Assembly (NCBI GenBank): GCA_037833965.1
Contig: AP031352.1
Location: 21,122,501 to 21,186,500, forward strand
From: Marchantia polymorpha subsp. ruderalis
Lineage: Eukaryota; Streptophyta; Marchantiopsida; Marchantiales; Marchantiaceae
Direction of reading: 5' to 3'
DNA: 64,000 nucleotides
Position numbers and translations under genes: made by a program. Under the pieces are notes generated by a model. That model saw only the letters and a program-made list of their open reading frames with translations. It made no database searches and was not told where the DNA came from. Every line of letters starts with the position of its first letter. Position 1 is the stretch's first letter. Shown here in pieces: positions 47,695 to 59,380 of this stretch.

Positions 47695-50430
47695 GTGCGG
47701 AGACGATTGCGCAAGGATCTTGACAGACCTTGGAGAGAAATTGCGAGTAGCGAACTTGAGCGCGAGAGAAGAGAGAGAGACAGCAGTCAGTACTTGAGCG
47801 GCCGACGCGCAGCGGCGATTGTGAGAGAGCGAGCGGAGGGGAGAACGTCTTTGTGTGCAAGAAACGCAATGTCGAAGGTCCCCCAGCTGCGAGTGTTTCC
47901 ACTCAGAGTGCCGCAGATCGGTCTGCGCACATTCCAAGATGTGCTGACAGGGCTGAAGCTCGATTTCCTCCTGTGGGGATGGAACTGGACATGTCTGGAG
48001 ATGGTGCGCGAGTATCTGCAAGAGAGACACAAGCCCTCACGCGGATTCCGTCCACATCCATAGAGGTGGGACATTTGTGACTGGGCGCAGGTGTTGGGCA
48101 GGTGTGCCGGCGAGGAAGGGTTTCTCCTCTTCGAGGCCGATAGCGTGAAGGTGTCCAAGGAGGGAGAAATCTCCTACAATGAGCTTTTCAAAGTTGCCAG
48201 GCATCCCAAGAACGGTTTCCGGACACGGGATTACAAAGATCGATTGCGGAGAAATGTCGCGACTGCATTGCTGCAGATATTGCAGCCGACCAAGACCGCT
48301 TACATGCATGGTTGGCAAGTAGGATTTGTGAAGCTAGTGTTGTCAGGAGCTCCAGTTCATTGGGCACGGCTCCTGTGGAAGGTGACGCGCCAACATGCGC
48401 AAGAAGAGAGAGGAGGAACCCTCAATCATCTTTCGCCTTACCTGATTGTGTTTTATCGGGCGATGGGATGTTTGACAAATTCGGAGCGGACACGGTTTCC
48501 GCTGCTGACCCGGAGCTATACAGGAAGATACTCGCGGGAGGCCGAAGTAGACACGGATCCGGACGAGGCACCTGCCAGTCCACCTCCGGCTCCGCCTCCA
48601 GCAAGAGCAGCAGAAGAACGTCGAAGTGAGCGCGCTCCGCAAAAGCGGAAATGGGATGAGAGACCTGAGGACAGGTAGCCGGAAGTGCCAGCTGCGCCGA
48701 CTCGTAGTCGGCCAACCAACGAGCCTCACAGCCGACCGAAACAGAGGGCACGCAAAGTGCCAACTAGTACTGAGGAGACCGTGCGTGCTCCGGTCCGGCA
48801 GAGTATCCTGCCCACGCAGGAGGAGATAATCGCGCAGATTCTAGGGAAGTCGGCGAATACCTCTGCGCAGAAGGCACCGATGCCTTCGGAAGAAGACAGT
48901 CGGACAAACAGTCGGCCGACTACGAGTCGGGCGACTGAAGGTCGACAAACGGAAGGAAGGCCGACTGAGCAGCGCGTTGAACCGGACAGCAGGCCGGAAG
49001 CAGAAGGGAGTTTGGCTGACGAGCCAACAACCCTCAGAGGGTCGTCTTCGGCAGAAGGCACTTCTGGGAAAACGCCGCCAGCAAGCAGGCCAAGTGGAGT
49101 GAAGACGCGCAGGGTGGATCCGACTGCCAGTCGGACAACTGCTAGTCGGCCGACTGCGAGTCGGTCAACAGAGAGTCGGCCAGATTCGCCAACTGCGAGA
49201 CGGACAGGGCCGGCGACCATTGTGCGGACGCCTTCGGCGGACGCACCTCCACCGAAGACACCTTCCGCGCAGATCGCGCCGGAAGGGCAGGCAGCAGAAG
49301 CGGGAGGTGCAAAGGTGACAAAAGTCACTGCGGCGTCAACCCCTTCGGAAACCGAAGATCGAGCCGGAACAGGGGCTCAAGCAGTGGGATCCCCCACTGC
49401 CTTGGATATTTTAGCAGGGAGTGGAGCGGCAGTCGCGGCGGAAGCTGCTGCGCGCCACAGTTCCAGGGAGTCGCCAAGGGATTCGGTGGCGACTGAAATC
49501 CTCGAAACGGAGGATGAGACGAGTTCGGAAGAGCAGGAAGCGGACTCTGTGCAGAAAACGCCAACAGGGGTGTTGTGCGAGCAGATAGTTCCACTCATGC
49601 GCTATCTGGATCGCAAGACATCCAAGTACTCGGGTACCGGAAAACCGTAGTCTTACGTGGAGACTGTCAAGCGCAGGACGAGGAGCAAGGTGGGCACTTG
49701 GGCCTCTAGGTGCCAAACATTGCAGGATAGGAACACTACCCTCCGACAGCACCTGGCGGTCACGCAGAAGCTATACCAAACCTTGCAACAGCAGAGGGAG
49801 GATGCGGCGACGAAAAACCAGGCGGATGCCGAGCTAATGCGGGCAAAGATCGAGTCGGAATTGCAGGAAGAGCGGAGACAAAACCGCATCTTAGCAAAAG
49901 AGCTTGCGAGCCAGAAGCGCGCCTTAGAAGAAAGTCAAAACACACGCAAGGAGGATGAGGAATTGTTGCGCAACTTGCAATCCGAGTGCGCGGATTTGAG
50001 GGCGCAGCGCGCAGATGCGGAAATGCAGCTAGCAGAGGTGGAAGGCAGCTGCCGGACGCGAGAAGAGTTGGCGACGCGGGTGACTCACTGTCTAAAAGGA
50101 TACGCCCATTGGGAGGTGGCAGCCCAAGAGAAGATCACACTTAGGGAGTTCGAGCTTCGGGCGGCGGCATTGACGGAGGGTGACAGTCGGAGTCGGCGGC
50201 GAGTAGCAAGGAAATTAGAAGCCTTCTTGTTGGGTGCGCGCGACACTATGGCGCATTTGGAGTCGGAAGTGACTGCAGCCCTCCGGCGTCTGGGGTTGCG
50301 CAGCCGGTCGGAAGATTGGCAAGGTAGAGATAGAGAGCGAGGCAGTCCTGCGCGTAGGAGGCGCAGCACCGGATCTGCATAGTGCAGTAGCGTAGTTTGG
50401 TTTCGTGCAGGTGTTGCGAGTAGTAGATAG
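47695..50430 (+). pseudogene. Family-2 U3 ORF of F2a, four premature stops
   Basis: The segments 47695-48063, 48091-48678, 48685-49650 and 49657-50382 are all in one frame order and separated only by TAG stops. Two are clear CAG-to-TAG changes (about 48676 and 49648); others are at 48061 and 50380. Domains: N-terminal LDFLLWGWNWTC, LGRCAGEEGFLLFE, TRDYKDRLRRN and GTLNHLSPYL; linker with TASRPTASR and PSA repeats; acidic ETEDETSSEEQE; LMRYLDRKTSKY; coiled coil; GYAHWEVAAQE; basic tail. Restoring the stops in thought gives a protein of roughly 900 residues homologous throughout to the family-1 ORF. No function known. Confidence 0.88.
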
Positions 50431-50462
50431 GATAGCGTAGTGTTAGTTAGGACCTTTGAGGG

Positions 50463-50491
50463 TATAAAGTAGATCAAGGCGTTTTGCCTTG
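50463..50491 (+). promoter_or_regulatory. F2a TATA box plus hairpin
   Basis: TATAAAG (50463) and CAAGGC-GTTTT-GCCTTG (50475-50491). R-U5 follows to 51351 and has no gene. Confidence 0.75.
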
Positions 50492-51810
50492 GGACTCTTC
50501 CAGTTTCGGAAGTGCAGATCAGGAACTCACTTTCTTGGCGTGTTTGTGCATTTTGGTCCTGGCACCACGTAGAGAAGCTGCAGCATAGCGAAGTTACCGT
50601 ATGTTGTAGTTGAAGGCCTTCGGTTGAATGTTTAGAGCTAGCACCCGGTTAGAGACTTGAGTAGTGCGGATCTGCACCTGCAGGTGATTTCTGATGCTCA
50701 GAGCCGGCTGCGAGTTAGAGACTTGAACAGTTCCCCCTTACTCCTTCGAGTGACATATCCTGATTGTACTCCTACGGGAAGTTTCCCCTGAATGCCAAAG
50801 TGAAGTTTTATTACTTCGTGAAAGCCTTGGTTTGAAATTTAGGTTGTGTGTGTGTGTTACTGGATTGTGTCTCAGTTAAGTTCTCAGTCGAGCCTGTACT
50901 CCCTGCGTTTGGTGTGAGTCGAGGGTGACGTCCACAGCGTATGAAGGGGCTTCGTTCCGAAGTGGGAAGTCCAGTCCGGGTTCCCTACGCTAGTTCCTGG
51001 CGGAAGGGCAGTAAAAGCCGGAGTGGGAGTCACTACCTGCAGAACCTCTTAGTGAACTTTTGAGACACTTTCCCCCTGAAATCCGAATGCGGAGGTCCTG
51101 ACCGACCTCCGAGTTGTGCTTTTGCCAGTTTCAGGTGTGTGTGTGTGTTGAGTGACTACGCTGTACTCTGCATCCTCCGAGCATCCTCCGAGTCGAGTAT
51201 CCTCCTCCGAGTCGAGCCTCCCAGTCAAGCACTGCAGTATTTCTGGGAGTGACAGTCGCCTGAGAATTCAAACTCTACAAAAGTCTGTTAAACGTGACAC
51301 TTTTACTCTGTGTGTTGCCTCTGTCCCTGTGGATTCGATCTTTTTACCACATGTGGTAACCCACTTTTTGTTTTTCGTCGGAATTAGAACATTTTTGATT
51401 AGTAAGTACCGTGGTAGCAGCTGTAAATAGTAATCGGTACGCAAAGCCAGAGTAAAAAGAGGATCGAGGACAGTCAAGGGGTTTTGGGCTTAGGCCACAG
51501 TGGAACGCTTGGAATGGAACGGGCGGTTCACGCTGCAGGACTCGCTTCGAGCACCTTCGGCGGTAGATCACTCATAACTTCCTCAATTCTTAACGCCTTG
51601 AGTTACTTAGGGTCTCGTTGGAAAGAACTCGACGCGCTCGTTCTAACAAGCCCAAGAAAGCCTGGAACGGATGAGGACTCAGGGAGTTGTGACTGTCGGA
51701 AGATGCGAAGGAGAACACCTACGGATAGGCGGAAGGAGTTCGTCGTCAGCAGAATATCCACCTTCGGCCCTAAATGTTCGCCTTCGGCGGTCAACGCCTT
51801 CGGAGAACTC

Positions 51811-51885
51811 GGAGTCGGCGAACTTGAGGTCGGCGAACTCGAGGTCGGCGAACTTCAAGTCGGCAAACTCGGAGTCGGCAAAACG
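51811..51885. repeat. Tandem array, five 15 bp units in U3 of E
   Basis: Units such as GGAGTCGGCGAACTT and GAGGTCGGCGAACTC. Confidence 0.9.
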
Positions 51886-52183
51886 GATGCGGTTTAGAGA
51901 TCTTGCGGAGTCCATATCTTTGCGATGGACGGTCGGATGGATCTGAAATTTGGTGGGGCCGTTGATCTCAGTTGGCCACGCATGCCTGCAAATATTCAGC
52001 CTCAGATCTCGGATGTAAAGACGCTGGCGGCTCTGTACAGTAGGCTTAGGATTCAGATTTAGGGTTAGGGTTAGATTTAGGTTGTAAGTTAGAGGGGAAG
52101 GTAGCCGCCGACTCCTCAGGTGTAGGATCTGTTGCGGCTCGCACCCTAGCGGGTAGCGTAGTGTTAGTTAGGACCTTAGAGAG

Positions 52184-52212
52184 TATAAAGTAGTTCAAGG
52201 CGTTTTGCCCTG
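52184..52212 (+). promoter_or_regulatory. LTR E TATA box plus hairpin
   Basis: TATAAAG (52184); stem CAAGGC-GTTTT-GCCCTG with one mismatch. Confidence 0.7.
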
Positions 52213-53163
52213 GGACTCTTCCAGTTTCGGAAGTGCAGATCAGGAACTCACTTTCTTGACGTGTTTGTGCATTTTGGTCCTGGCACCACGTAGAGAAGCT
52301 GCAGCATAGCGAAGTTACCGTATGTTGTAGTTGAAGGCCTTCGGCTGAATGTTCAGAGCTAGTACCCGGTTAGAGACTTGAGTAGTGCGGATCTGCACCT
52401 GCGGGTGATTTCTGATGCTCAGAGCCGGCTCCGAGTTAGATACTTGAACAGTTCCCCCTTACTCCTTCGAGTGACATATCCTGATTGTTCTCCTACGGGA
52501 AGTTTCCCCTGAATGCCAATGTGAAGTTTCATTACTTCGTGTAAACCTTGGTTTGTAATTCAGGTTGTGTGTGTGTTACTGGATCGTGTTTTCAGTAAGT
52601 TCTCAGTCGGGTCTGCACTCCTTGCGTTTTGTGTGATAGTCGAGGGTGACGTCCACGGCGTACGTAGAGGCTTCGTTCCGAAGTGGGAAGTCCAGTCCGG
52701 GTACCCCCGCTAGTTCCTGGCGGAAGGGCAGTAAAAGCCGGAGTGGGAGGCACTACCTGCAGAACCTCTGAGTGAACTTGCGAGACACTTTCCTCCTGAA
52801 ATCCGAAGCGGAGGTCCTGACCGACCTCCGAGTTGTGCTTTTTTGCCAGTTTCAGGTGTGTGTGTGTGTGTGTGTTGAGTGACCAAGCTGTACTGTGCAT
52901 CCTCCGAGCATCCTCCGAGTTGAGATCCTCCTCCGAGTCGAGCCTCCGAGTCGAGCCTCCGAGTCGAGCACTGCAGTATTTCTGGGAGTGACAGTCGCCT
53001 AGAATTCAAACTCTACAAAAGTCTGTTAAAACGTGACATTTTTACTCTGTGTGTTGCCTCTGTCCCTGTGGGTTCGATCTTTTTACCACCATACTGCAGT
53101 TTTAGCCTTTGGTGGGTTATTACACCACCATACTGCAGTTTTAGCCTTTGGTGGGTTATTACA

Positions 53164-53953
53164 ACGGCGCTCTCTGAGCAGGTGATACCGTTGCTGAAGT
53201 ACTTGGATCGCAAATTTGATAAATACGCCGATCCACTCCAGCCGGGATCCTACATCGAATTAGTGCGCATGCGGACTCGCACTAAAGTCCACACTAGCAA
53301 GCTACTAGCTAGGACGGACCGGGAGTTGAAGGACTTGAGGAAGAAGAATGCCTGTTTGTGGGGTCAGTACAACCTTGTGAGGAAATCGCACGCCCTCGAC
53401 AAGATGAAGAAGGAGAGACTGGAAGAGCTCACCAGGGATGTGGTGAAGACCACGACAGATTTGATGTTTGAGAAAACTCAGAATCAGATTCTGTTAGAGG
53501 AGCTCGTGCGACAGACGCGTTTGTTGGCGGAGTGTCAGCTCGCACGACAGGCGGATGAGGATTTAATCCGCAAGCTACAGTCGGAGTGTGGGGAATTGAG
53601 AGCGCAGCGTGCGGAAGCCAAATCGCAGTTGGTGGTAATTGAAGATGATCGCAGGCGAGAGGCAGATCCCACGAAGGAGGAGATGGCAAGGCGTGTCGCC
53701 CACTGTCTCAAGGGCTACGCCCACTGCGAAGTGGCGGCGCAGGAGAAACTCACACTGCATGAGTTAGAGCTTCGCGCAGCAGGGTTGTTGGCAGGTGACA
53801 GTAGGAGTCGGCGGAAGGTGGCGAAGAAGTTAGATGCTTTTCTGTCGAAGGCGCGGGATACCATGTCCACCCTCGAGGTGGAGGTGTCCGCGGCGTTGCA
53901 GCGGTTAGGACTGCGCAGTCGAGCGGAAGACTGGCAGGGTCGGGAGTTAGTGT
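53164..53953 (+). pseudogene. U3 ORF of LTR H, coiled-coil region
   Basis: Resumes after F2a at ALSEQVIPLLKYLDRK. Coiled coil rich in Glu, Lys, Leu and Gln, then GYAHCEVAAQE, SRSRRKVAKKLD and LRRLGLRS-type end. The frame is open through 53953, where solo LTR H2 inserts. Confidence 0.85.
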
Positions 53954-55144
53954 TGTGGTACCCCACTTTTGGTAATTTTGAGGAAATTAAAACATTTTTG
54001 GAAAACTGTACCACGGCAGCAATGTAAATAGCCTTCGGTGCATCAAAACAAAGTGAATTCGGAAGATCGCAGAGATTCTCGAGGGACCTCGTAGAATCTA
54101 GGAGTTGGGTGCAGCGGTAAGGAAGGGCACCACTCTCCCTGCGACCTCTGAAGGTATGATCCCTACGGCGCAAGGCGCAAAATCCGCCATCGGCGCTGTG
54201 TCCGCGGCGGTAGGGAAATCCTTCATATTTAGGTCAACCCTCAAACACCTTGACTTAGTTAGGGTCTCGTTGGAAAGCGCTTGACGCGCTGATTCCAACG
54301 AGCCCAAGAACGCCAATAACGGATAAGGACTCTGGGAGTTATGAAGGTTGTAAGATACTCAGCTCTTCGCCTGCGCATAGGCGGAGAAGTTTTGTCCTAT
54401 GCGCGGACGAAGGAAGTTCGCATGCGCACAGGCGAGATAGGGTTTTGATGTAGGCGCGAAGTTTGCCTACGCACAGGCGCTTCGGCGTCGGTGGGAAATC
54501 CGCCTTGGGCCCTAGAAACGCGCCTTGTGAGGTAGAAACTGTACGGCGCCTTCTGCGCCAGCGCAACGCCGCGGACGAGCAAGGAGCCGCCAGAATAGTA
54601 AAATCCGTACGGACCGTACGGACTGTACGGACGGGACGGATGGATGCGCTCTCGGACGGACGGAGTTGCGGCGGCGAGAGCGCCGACGGAGAGACAAGGA
54701 ACGGACAGTCTGGACGGAGTCGGTTGACCGCGGTCAACGCCTTCCGCGCCAACGCATCGACGCGGACTTCGCCTGCGCGCAGGCGCTCGCCTGTGCACAG
54801 GAGGGTGAAGTTCCGCGCCGGCGGAGAATCCGCCGAGGAGTCCGCCTGCGCGCAGGCGGGAGTTGAACTTTTGTCCGACATACGGACACACGCGCCGAGG
54901 CAGAGGAGGATTGGCTGAGGAGCGGTACGTATGAGTGTACCGCGCAAGGCGGAAAATCCGCCTTCGGCGCTGCGCACCCGTGTCCGCGGCGTAGTACGCT
55001 CGCGGAGTTCAAATTCGCCAATTCGAGCGTGAGAGTTAAATCGGCGACGGCGGAGCGTGAAGCCGCGCGTGAGAGCGGAGACCGTTTCAGCGTAGAGCCG
55101 GCGCGGCCATCAATTGAGTCGTCCTTCACGAGCAAGAGCCGACC

Positions 55145-58100
55145 ATGACCTTCGACCGGGAGGCGGAGAGCGTCCCATTCTTGAATTCGCGATTCCATTC
55201 TCTAGTGCGAGCTGCGCGCGTCCATCTGCTGGCTGCTAAGCATTCTCGACATCGCCGCGCAGAGGATTTCTTGGTGATTGAGGGAGAAGTGAGTGCGCGT
55301 GATTTGGAATTGAGGGCGATTAGAGTTTGCCGAGGAAGAAAGGAGCTCGAGCGGAGCGGAAGGAGAATGAGCGAGCGGGCGAACTCCAAGAACGCAATGA
55401 CGAGACTGGGCCGATTGCGGATGCTGCCGCTCCGACTCCCACAGAACGGGCTGCGCGCTTTCGAGGAGCGCCTGATAGCAAGAAAGCTCGATTTCTTGCT
55501 ATGGGGATGGAACTACATCTGTGTGGATATGGTGCGCGAGTGGCTAGAGCCACAAGGTCCAGCTTCGCGCGGATTGCGTCCTTGCGTTGATCGGTGGACG
55601 GTCCAAGATTGGGCGCAGGCATTGGGGAGATGTGCCGGCATGCCAGGGCACCTCCTCTTCGATAGTGAGAGCGTCAAGGTGACCAAGCAGGAAGAGGCGC
55701 AATTTGTGGAGCTATTCAAGAAGGGGAAGTCTACCAAGAATGGGTACAAGACCCGCGATTACAAGGATCGATTCCGCCGGACTTTGTCTACGGCGCTGCT
55801 GCAATTACTGCAGCCACACCGCGCCTGTTACATCACATTGTGGCAGGTCTCTTTTGTGGAGTGCATCATCGAGGGAACTCCAATTCACTGGGCGAGCATC
55901 CTGCATCGGGTGATGCGACAGCACGCTTTTGAGGAGAAGGGGGGAACTCTAAATCATCTCTCTCCTTTCCTCATCAATTTTTATCGACAGCGAAATTGTT
56001 TGACCGCGGCAGAGCTTGCTCGTTTTCCGCCGTTGTCCGTCGACCATCCCGGGAGGTATGTGCGGGAGAATGAGGTTGACACTTATGCAGAGGAGTCGCC
56101 GACTTCTACTCCGTCAAGGCGGAGAGACGAAGGGAGAAATACTCCTGCAGCAAGAGTGCCGCGGAAGCGGCGATGGAGAGAAGAGTCCGAAGAGGAGCAG
56201 CATCAAGAACCCAGTGCTCCCATTCGACCGCGGCCGTTGTACGAATTGTACAACCGGCCGAAGCAGAAGGCGCGCAGGCTTGTGTTACAAGCCAGCAGCG
56301 CGGACACGGCGACGATTGCGACGGAGAAAGGAAGTGCGTCGCCAGAGAAGAACGAGGGAGCGCGGACGTCCGCAGGAGCAACGGATCACGCTGCACCCTC
56401 AACGGACGAGAGGCCGCCTACGGGCCAAGGGCCTCCGGAGTTACCACGTGCGTGGCGGACAGGTGTTCCGCCTGCGCACATGGGAGCCTCGACGGACAGA
56501 CGACCACAAGCGGACGTGGGCCTACGCCTACGCGTGGGAAGAAGCAGTCCGCCTGTGCACAGGCGCTCGCCTGTGCACAGGTCACCTCCACACGTGCCGC
56601 CTGTGAAGAGGCAGGAGTCACCCCCGTTCCAACGTAGGAAGGGGAAGGAGCCGGCAGAAGATCCGCCTACGAGACACCGGCCTTCGGGGCCAGACCGTCC
56701 GGCGCACAACGCGCCGCGATTTGCGCCTTCGGCGCCAGGGCCGAGGAGATGCGAGCAGGGATCGTGCGGAGGCCGCACCATTGGCGGGTAACCCGCCGGT
56801 AGATGCGCCTTCGGCGGTAGGGCCTCAGGGCCAAGGGACCTCGGGCGAGCGGCCCCCGCCTATGTCGCCTTTGGTGATAGACGTCCGCGGCGCTGCGCCT
56901 GCGGCGGACAAGGCGCCGGCATTTGCGCCTGCGCACAGGCCGGACACAGCCCCCGCGCAGGACCGATCGAGGGAGAAGCACCTGACGGAGGAGCGGATTG
57001 ACTGTCCGCGGGACGAAATTTCGGTGCGCGATGCGCAATCGAACCCCGCGCAGACACCCTCCGCTCGATCGCCTTCGGCAGCGGACGTCGGCGGTAGAGA
57101 GGATACGGTAGAAGACCAACAAGCGGGCGACGGGGATGTAGCACGGCCACATTCGCCCACCGCCTTGGACATTTTGGCAAAGAGCAGCGAGGCTGCAGCG
57201 GTGCCTTCGCAGGCAGCACATGTCGACGACGTGCAGCCCCACTCGGGACAGTCGCCAACGCCATCAATGGCGACTGAAATCCTCCACTCGGATGATGACG
57301 ACGGAGGCTCCACCGAAGCAATGTCGGGAGCGGGGGATACCGAGGAGGAGGAGGAGGAAATTGTTGGAGCGCCGGCGGCGGCGCTCTCTGAGCAGGTGAT
57401 TCCGTTGCTGAGGTACTTGGATCGCAAAATCGATAAATACTCCGATCCACTTCAGCCGGGATCTTACATCAAATTAGTGCGCAGGCGGACTCGCACTAAA
57501 GTCCACACTAGCAAGCTACTAGCTAGGGTGGACCAGGAGTTGAAGGAATTGAAGGAGAGGCATGCCTGTTTATGGGAGCAGTACAACCTTGAGAGGAAAT
57601 CGCACGCCCTCGACAGGATGCTGAAGAATAGAGTGGAAGAGCTCACCAGGAATGTGGTGCAGACCACGCAGGATTTTATGTTTGAGAAAACTCAGAATCA
57701 GATTCTGTCAGAAGAGCTCGTGCAACAGACACGTTTGTTGGCGGAGTGTCAGCTCGCACGGCAGGCGGATGAGGATTTAATCCGCAGGCTACAGTCAGAG
57801 TGTGGCGAATTGAGAGCGCAGCGTGCTGAGGCCGAATCGCAATTAGTGGTAATTGAAGAGGATCGTAGGCGAGAGGCAGATCGCACGAAGGAGGAGACGG
57901 CGAGGCGTGTCGCCCATTGTCTCAAGGGCTACGCCCACTGGGAAGTGGCGGCGCAGGAGAAACTCACACTACGTGAGTTTGAACTTCGCGCAGCAGGAGT
58001 CGGCGGAAGGTAGCGAAGAAGCTCGACGCTTTTCTGTCGAAGGCGCGGGATACCATGTCCACCCTCGAGGTGGAGGTGTCCGCGGCGTTGCAGCGGTTGG

Positions 58101-58222
58101 GACTGCGCAGTCGAGCGGAAGACTGGCAGGGTAGGGAGTTAGTGCGCGGCAATCCGTCGCGCATGAGACGTAGCACCGGTTCCGCGAAGTGTAGTGTAGC
58201 GTGGTTCCGTGCCGGCGTGTAG
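55145..58222 (+). pseudogene. U3 ORF of H2, two frameshifts
   Basis: The ATG at 55145 matches the family start. It is open to about 56745, where a small deletion in a GCGCCAGGGCC context shifts the frame. It continues in a second frame from about 56750 to 57995, then a deletion of about 25 bp (GCAGCAGGAGTCGG) shifts it again. The order of domains is as in the 1045-aa copy: N-terminal domain, PVHR linker, acidic stretch, coiled coil, basic tail. Close to intact; probably inactivated recently. Confidence 0.88.
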
Positions 58223-58258
58223 CGTAGTGCAGTGTAGTGCTAGGTAGGATTTAGAAGG

Positions 58259-58287
58259 TATAAAATAGTTCAAGGCGTTTTGCCTTG
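58259..58287 (+). promoter_or_regulatory. H2 TATA box plus hairpin
   Basis: TATAAAATA (58259) and CAAGGC-GTTTT-GCCTTG (58271-58287). Confidence 0.75.
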
Positions 58288-59233
58288 GGTTCTTTCCCAA
58301 ACTCAGAAGTGCAGATCAGGAACCCATTTCCTCTGCGTGTTTGTGTCCTTGAGTTCTGTCACCACGCACGAGGAGTTACAACTTAGCGTTCCGCATTTTG
58401 TAGCTGAAGGCCTTCGGCCGAATGTTCAGAGCTAGTACATTGGTTAGAGACTTGAGTAGTTTGGATCTGCACCTGCGGATGACTGCCGATGCTCAGAGCC
58501 AGTGACTAGTTAGATACTTGAACAGTTTCGCCCCTACACCTTCGAGTGCTTGTTTCTGATTGTACTCCTTCGGGATTTTTCCCCTGAATACCAAAGTGAA
58601 GTTTTGTTACTTCGTGTAAGCCTTGGTTGTAAATTCAGGTTACGCTGCAACAGGTGCCTTGAGGGTAGCCCTTGTAGTATTTCTGAGAATGACAAGTGCC
58701 TGAGAATTCAAACTCTTCAATAGACTGTTGTTGTGTTACTGGAATGTTTCTCAGTGAGTCCTTCAGTGCGGACCTGTGTTCTCTGCGTGTTTAGTGAGTT
58801 GAGAGTGTTGTTCACCGCGTCTGAGTGACTTCGATCCGAAGTAGGCAGTCCAAACCGGGTTTCCTACGCTAGCAGCAAGCTAGCGGAAGTGTTGTAAAAG
58901 CCGGAGTTGGAAGTCACTACCCGCAGCTTCGCTGAGTGTACTCTCGAGAGACTTTTCCCCCCTGAAATCTTGAGTAGAGGTCCTAACGGATCTCTGGGTT
59001 GTGATTGTGTAGTTTCAGGCGTGTGTGTGTGTGTGTTACGCTGCACTGTGCGACCTCCGAGTGCGCTCCGAGTGAACACTTGCAGTATTTCTGGGAGTGA
59101 CAGTCGCCTGAGAATTCAAACTCCTCAATAGTCTGTTAAACGTGACACTTTGTACCCTGTGTGTTCCTCTGTCCCTGTGGGTTCGACCTTTCTACCACTA
59201 TATTGTAGTTTTAGCCTTTAGTGGATTATTACA

Positions 59234-59315
59234 AGTGCACGGCAGTCCGTCGCGCAGGAGACGTAGCACAGGGTCCGCGGAGTGTAGTGTAGCGTGGTTC
59301 CGTGCAGGCGCATAG
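59234..59315 (+). pseudogene. U3 ORF of LTR H, final basic tail
   Basis: Last fragment of the H ORF after H2, encoding the basic SRRRRSTGSAECS-like end and a stop near 59313. Confidence 0.75.
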
Positions 59316-59351
59316 CGTAGTGCATTGTAGTGCTAGTTAGGACTTAGAAGG

Positions 59352-59380
59352 TATAAAGTAGTTCAAGGCGTTTTGCCTTG
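59352..59380 (+). promoter_or_regulatory. LTR H TATA box plus hairpin
   Basis: TATAAAG (59352) and CAAGGC-GTTTT-GCCTTG (59364-59380). R-U5 follows to 60323 and has no gene. Confidence 0.75.

Larger units (their letters stand above)
51352..53124 (+). mobile_element. Solo LTR 'E' (1773 bp), ORF-less relative of family 2
   Basis: TGTGGTAACCCAC at 51352 and GGTTATTACA at 53124, flanked by CCACA (51347-51351) and CCACC (53125-53129). R-U5 is almost the same as that of F2a and D. U3 is only about 0.8 kb and has no U3 ORF. It carries the inverted-repeat module (51612-51660), a 15 bp tandem array and a TATA box at 52184. It is a naturally ORF-free LTR, or one that lost the ORF. Confidence 0.9.
46684..53163 (+). 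mobile_element. Family-2 solo LTR 'F2a' (about 4.7 kb plus nested LTR E)
   Basis: TGTGGTAACACAC at 46684 and GGTTATTACA at 53163, flanked by GCGGC (46679-46683) and ACGGC (53164-53168), a duplication with one mismatch. It contains U3 leader, family-2 U3 ORF, TATA box and R-U5, but no internal region. LTR E is inserted 39 bp before its end. With E and its duplication removed it is 4702 bp, the best size estimate for a family-2 LTR. Confidence 0.9.
53954..59233 (+). mobile_element. Family-1 solo LTR 'H2' (5280 bp)
   Basis: TGTGGTACCCC at 53954 and GGATTATTACA at 59233, flanked by AGTGT (53949-53953) and AGTGC (59234-59238). Nearly full LTR length, no internal region. U3 leader 53954-55144 is non-coding with the inverted-repeat module at 54266-54302. 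R-U5 runs from about 58289 to 59233. Confidence 0.92.
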
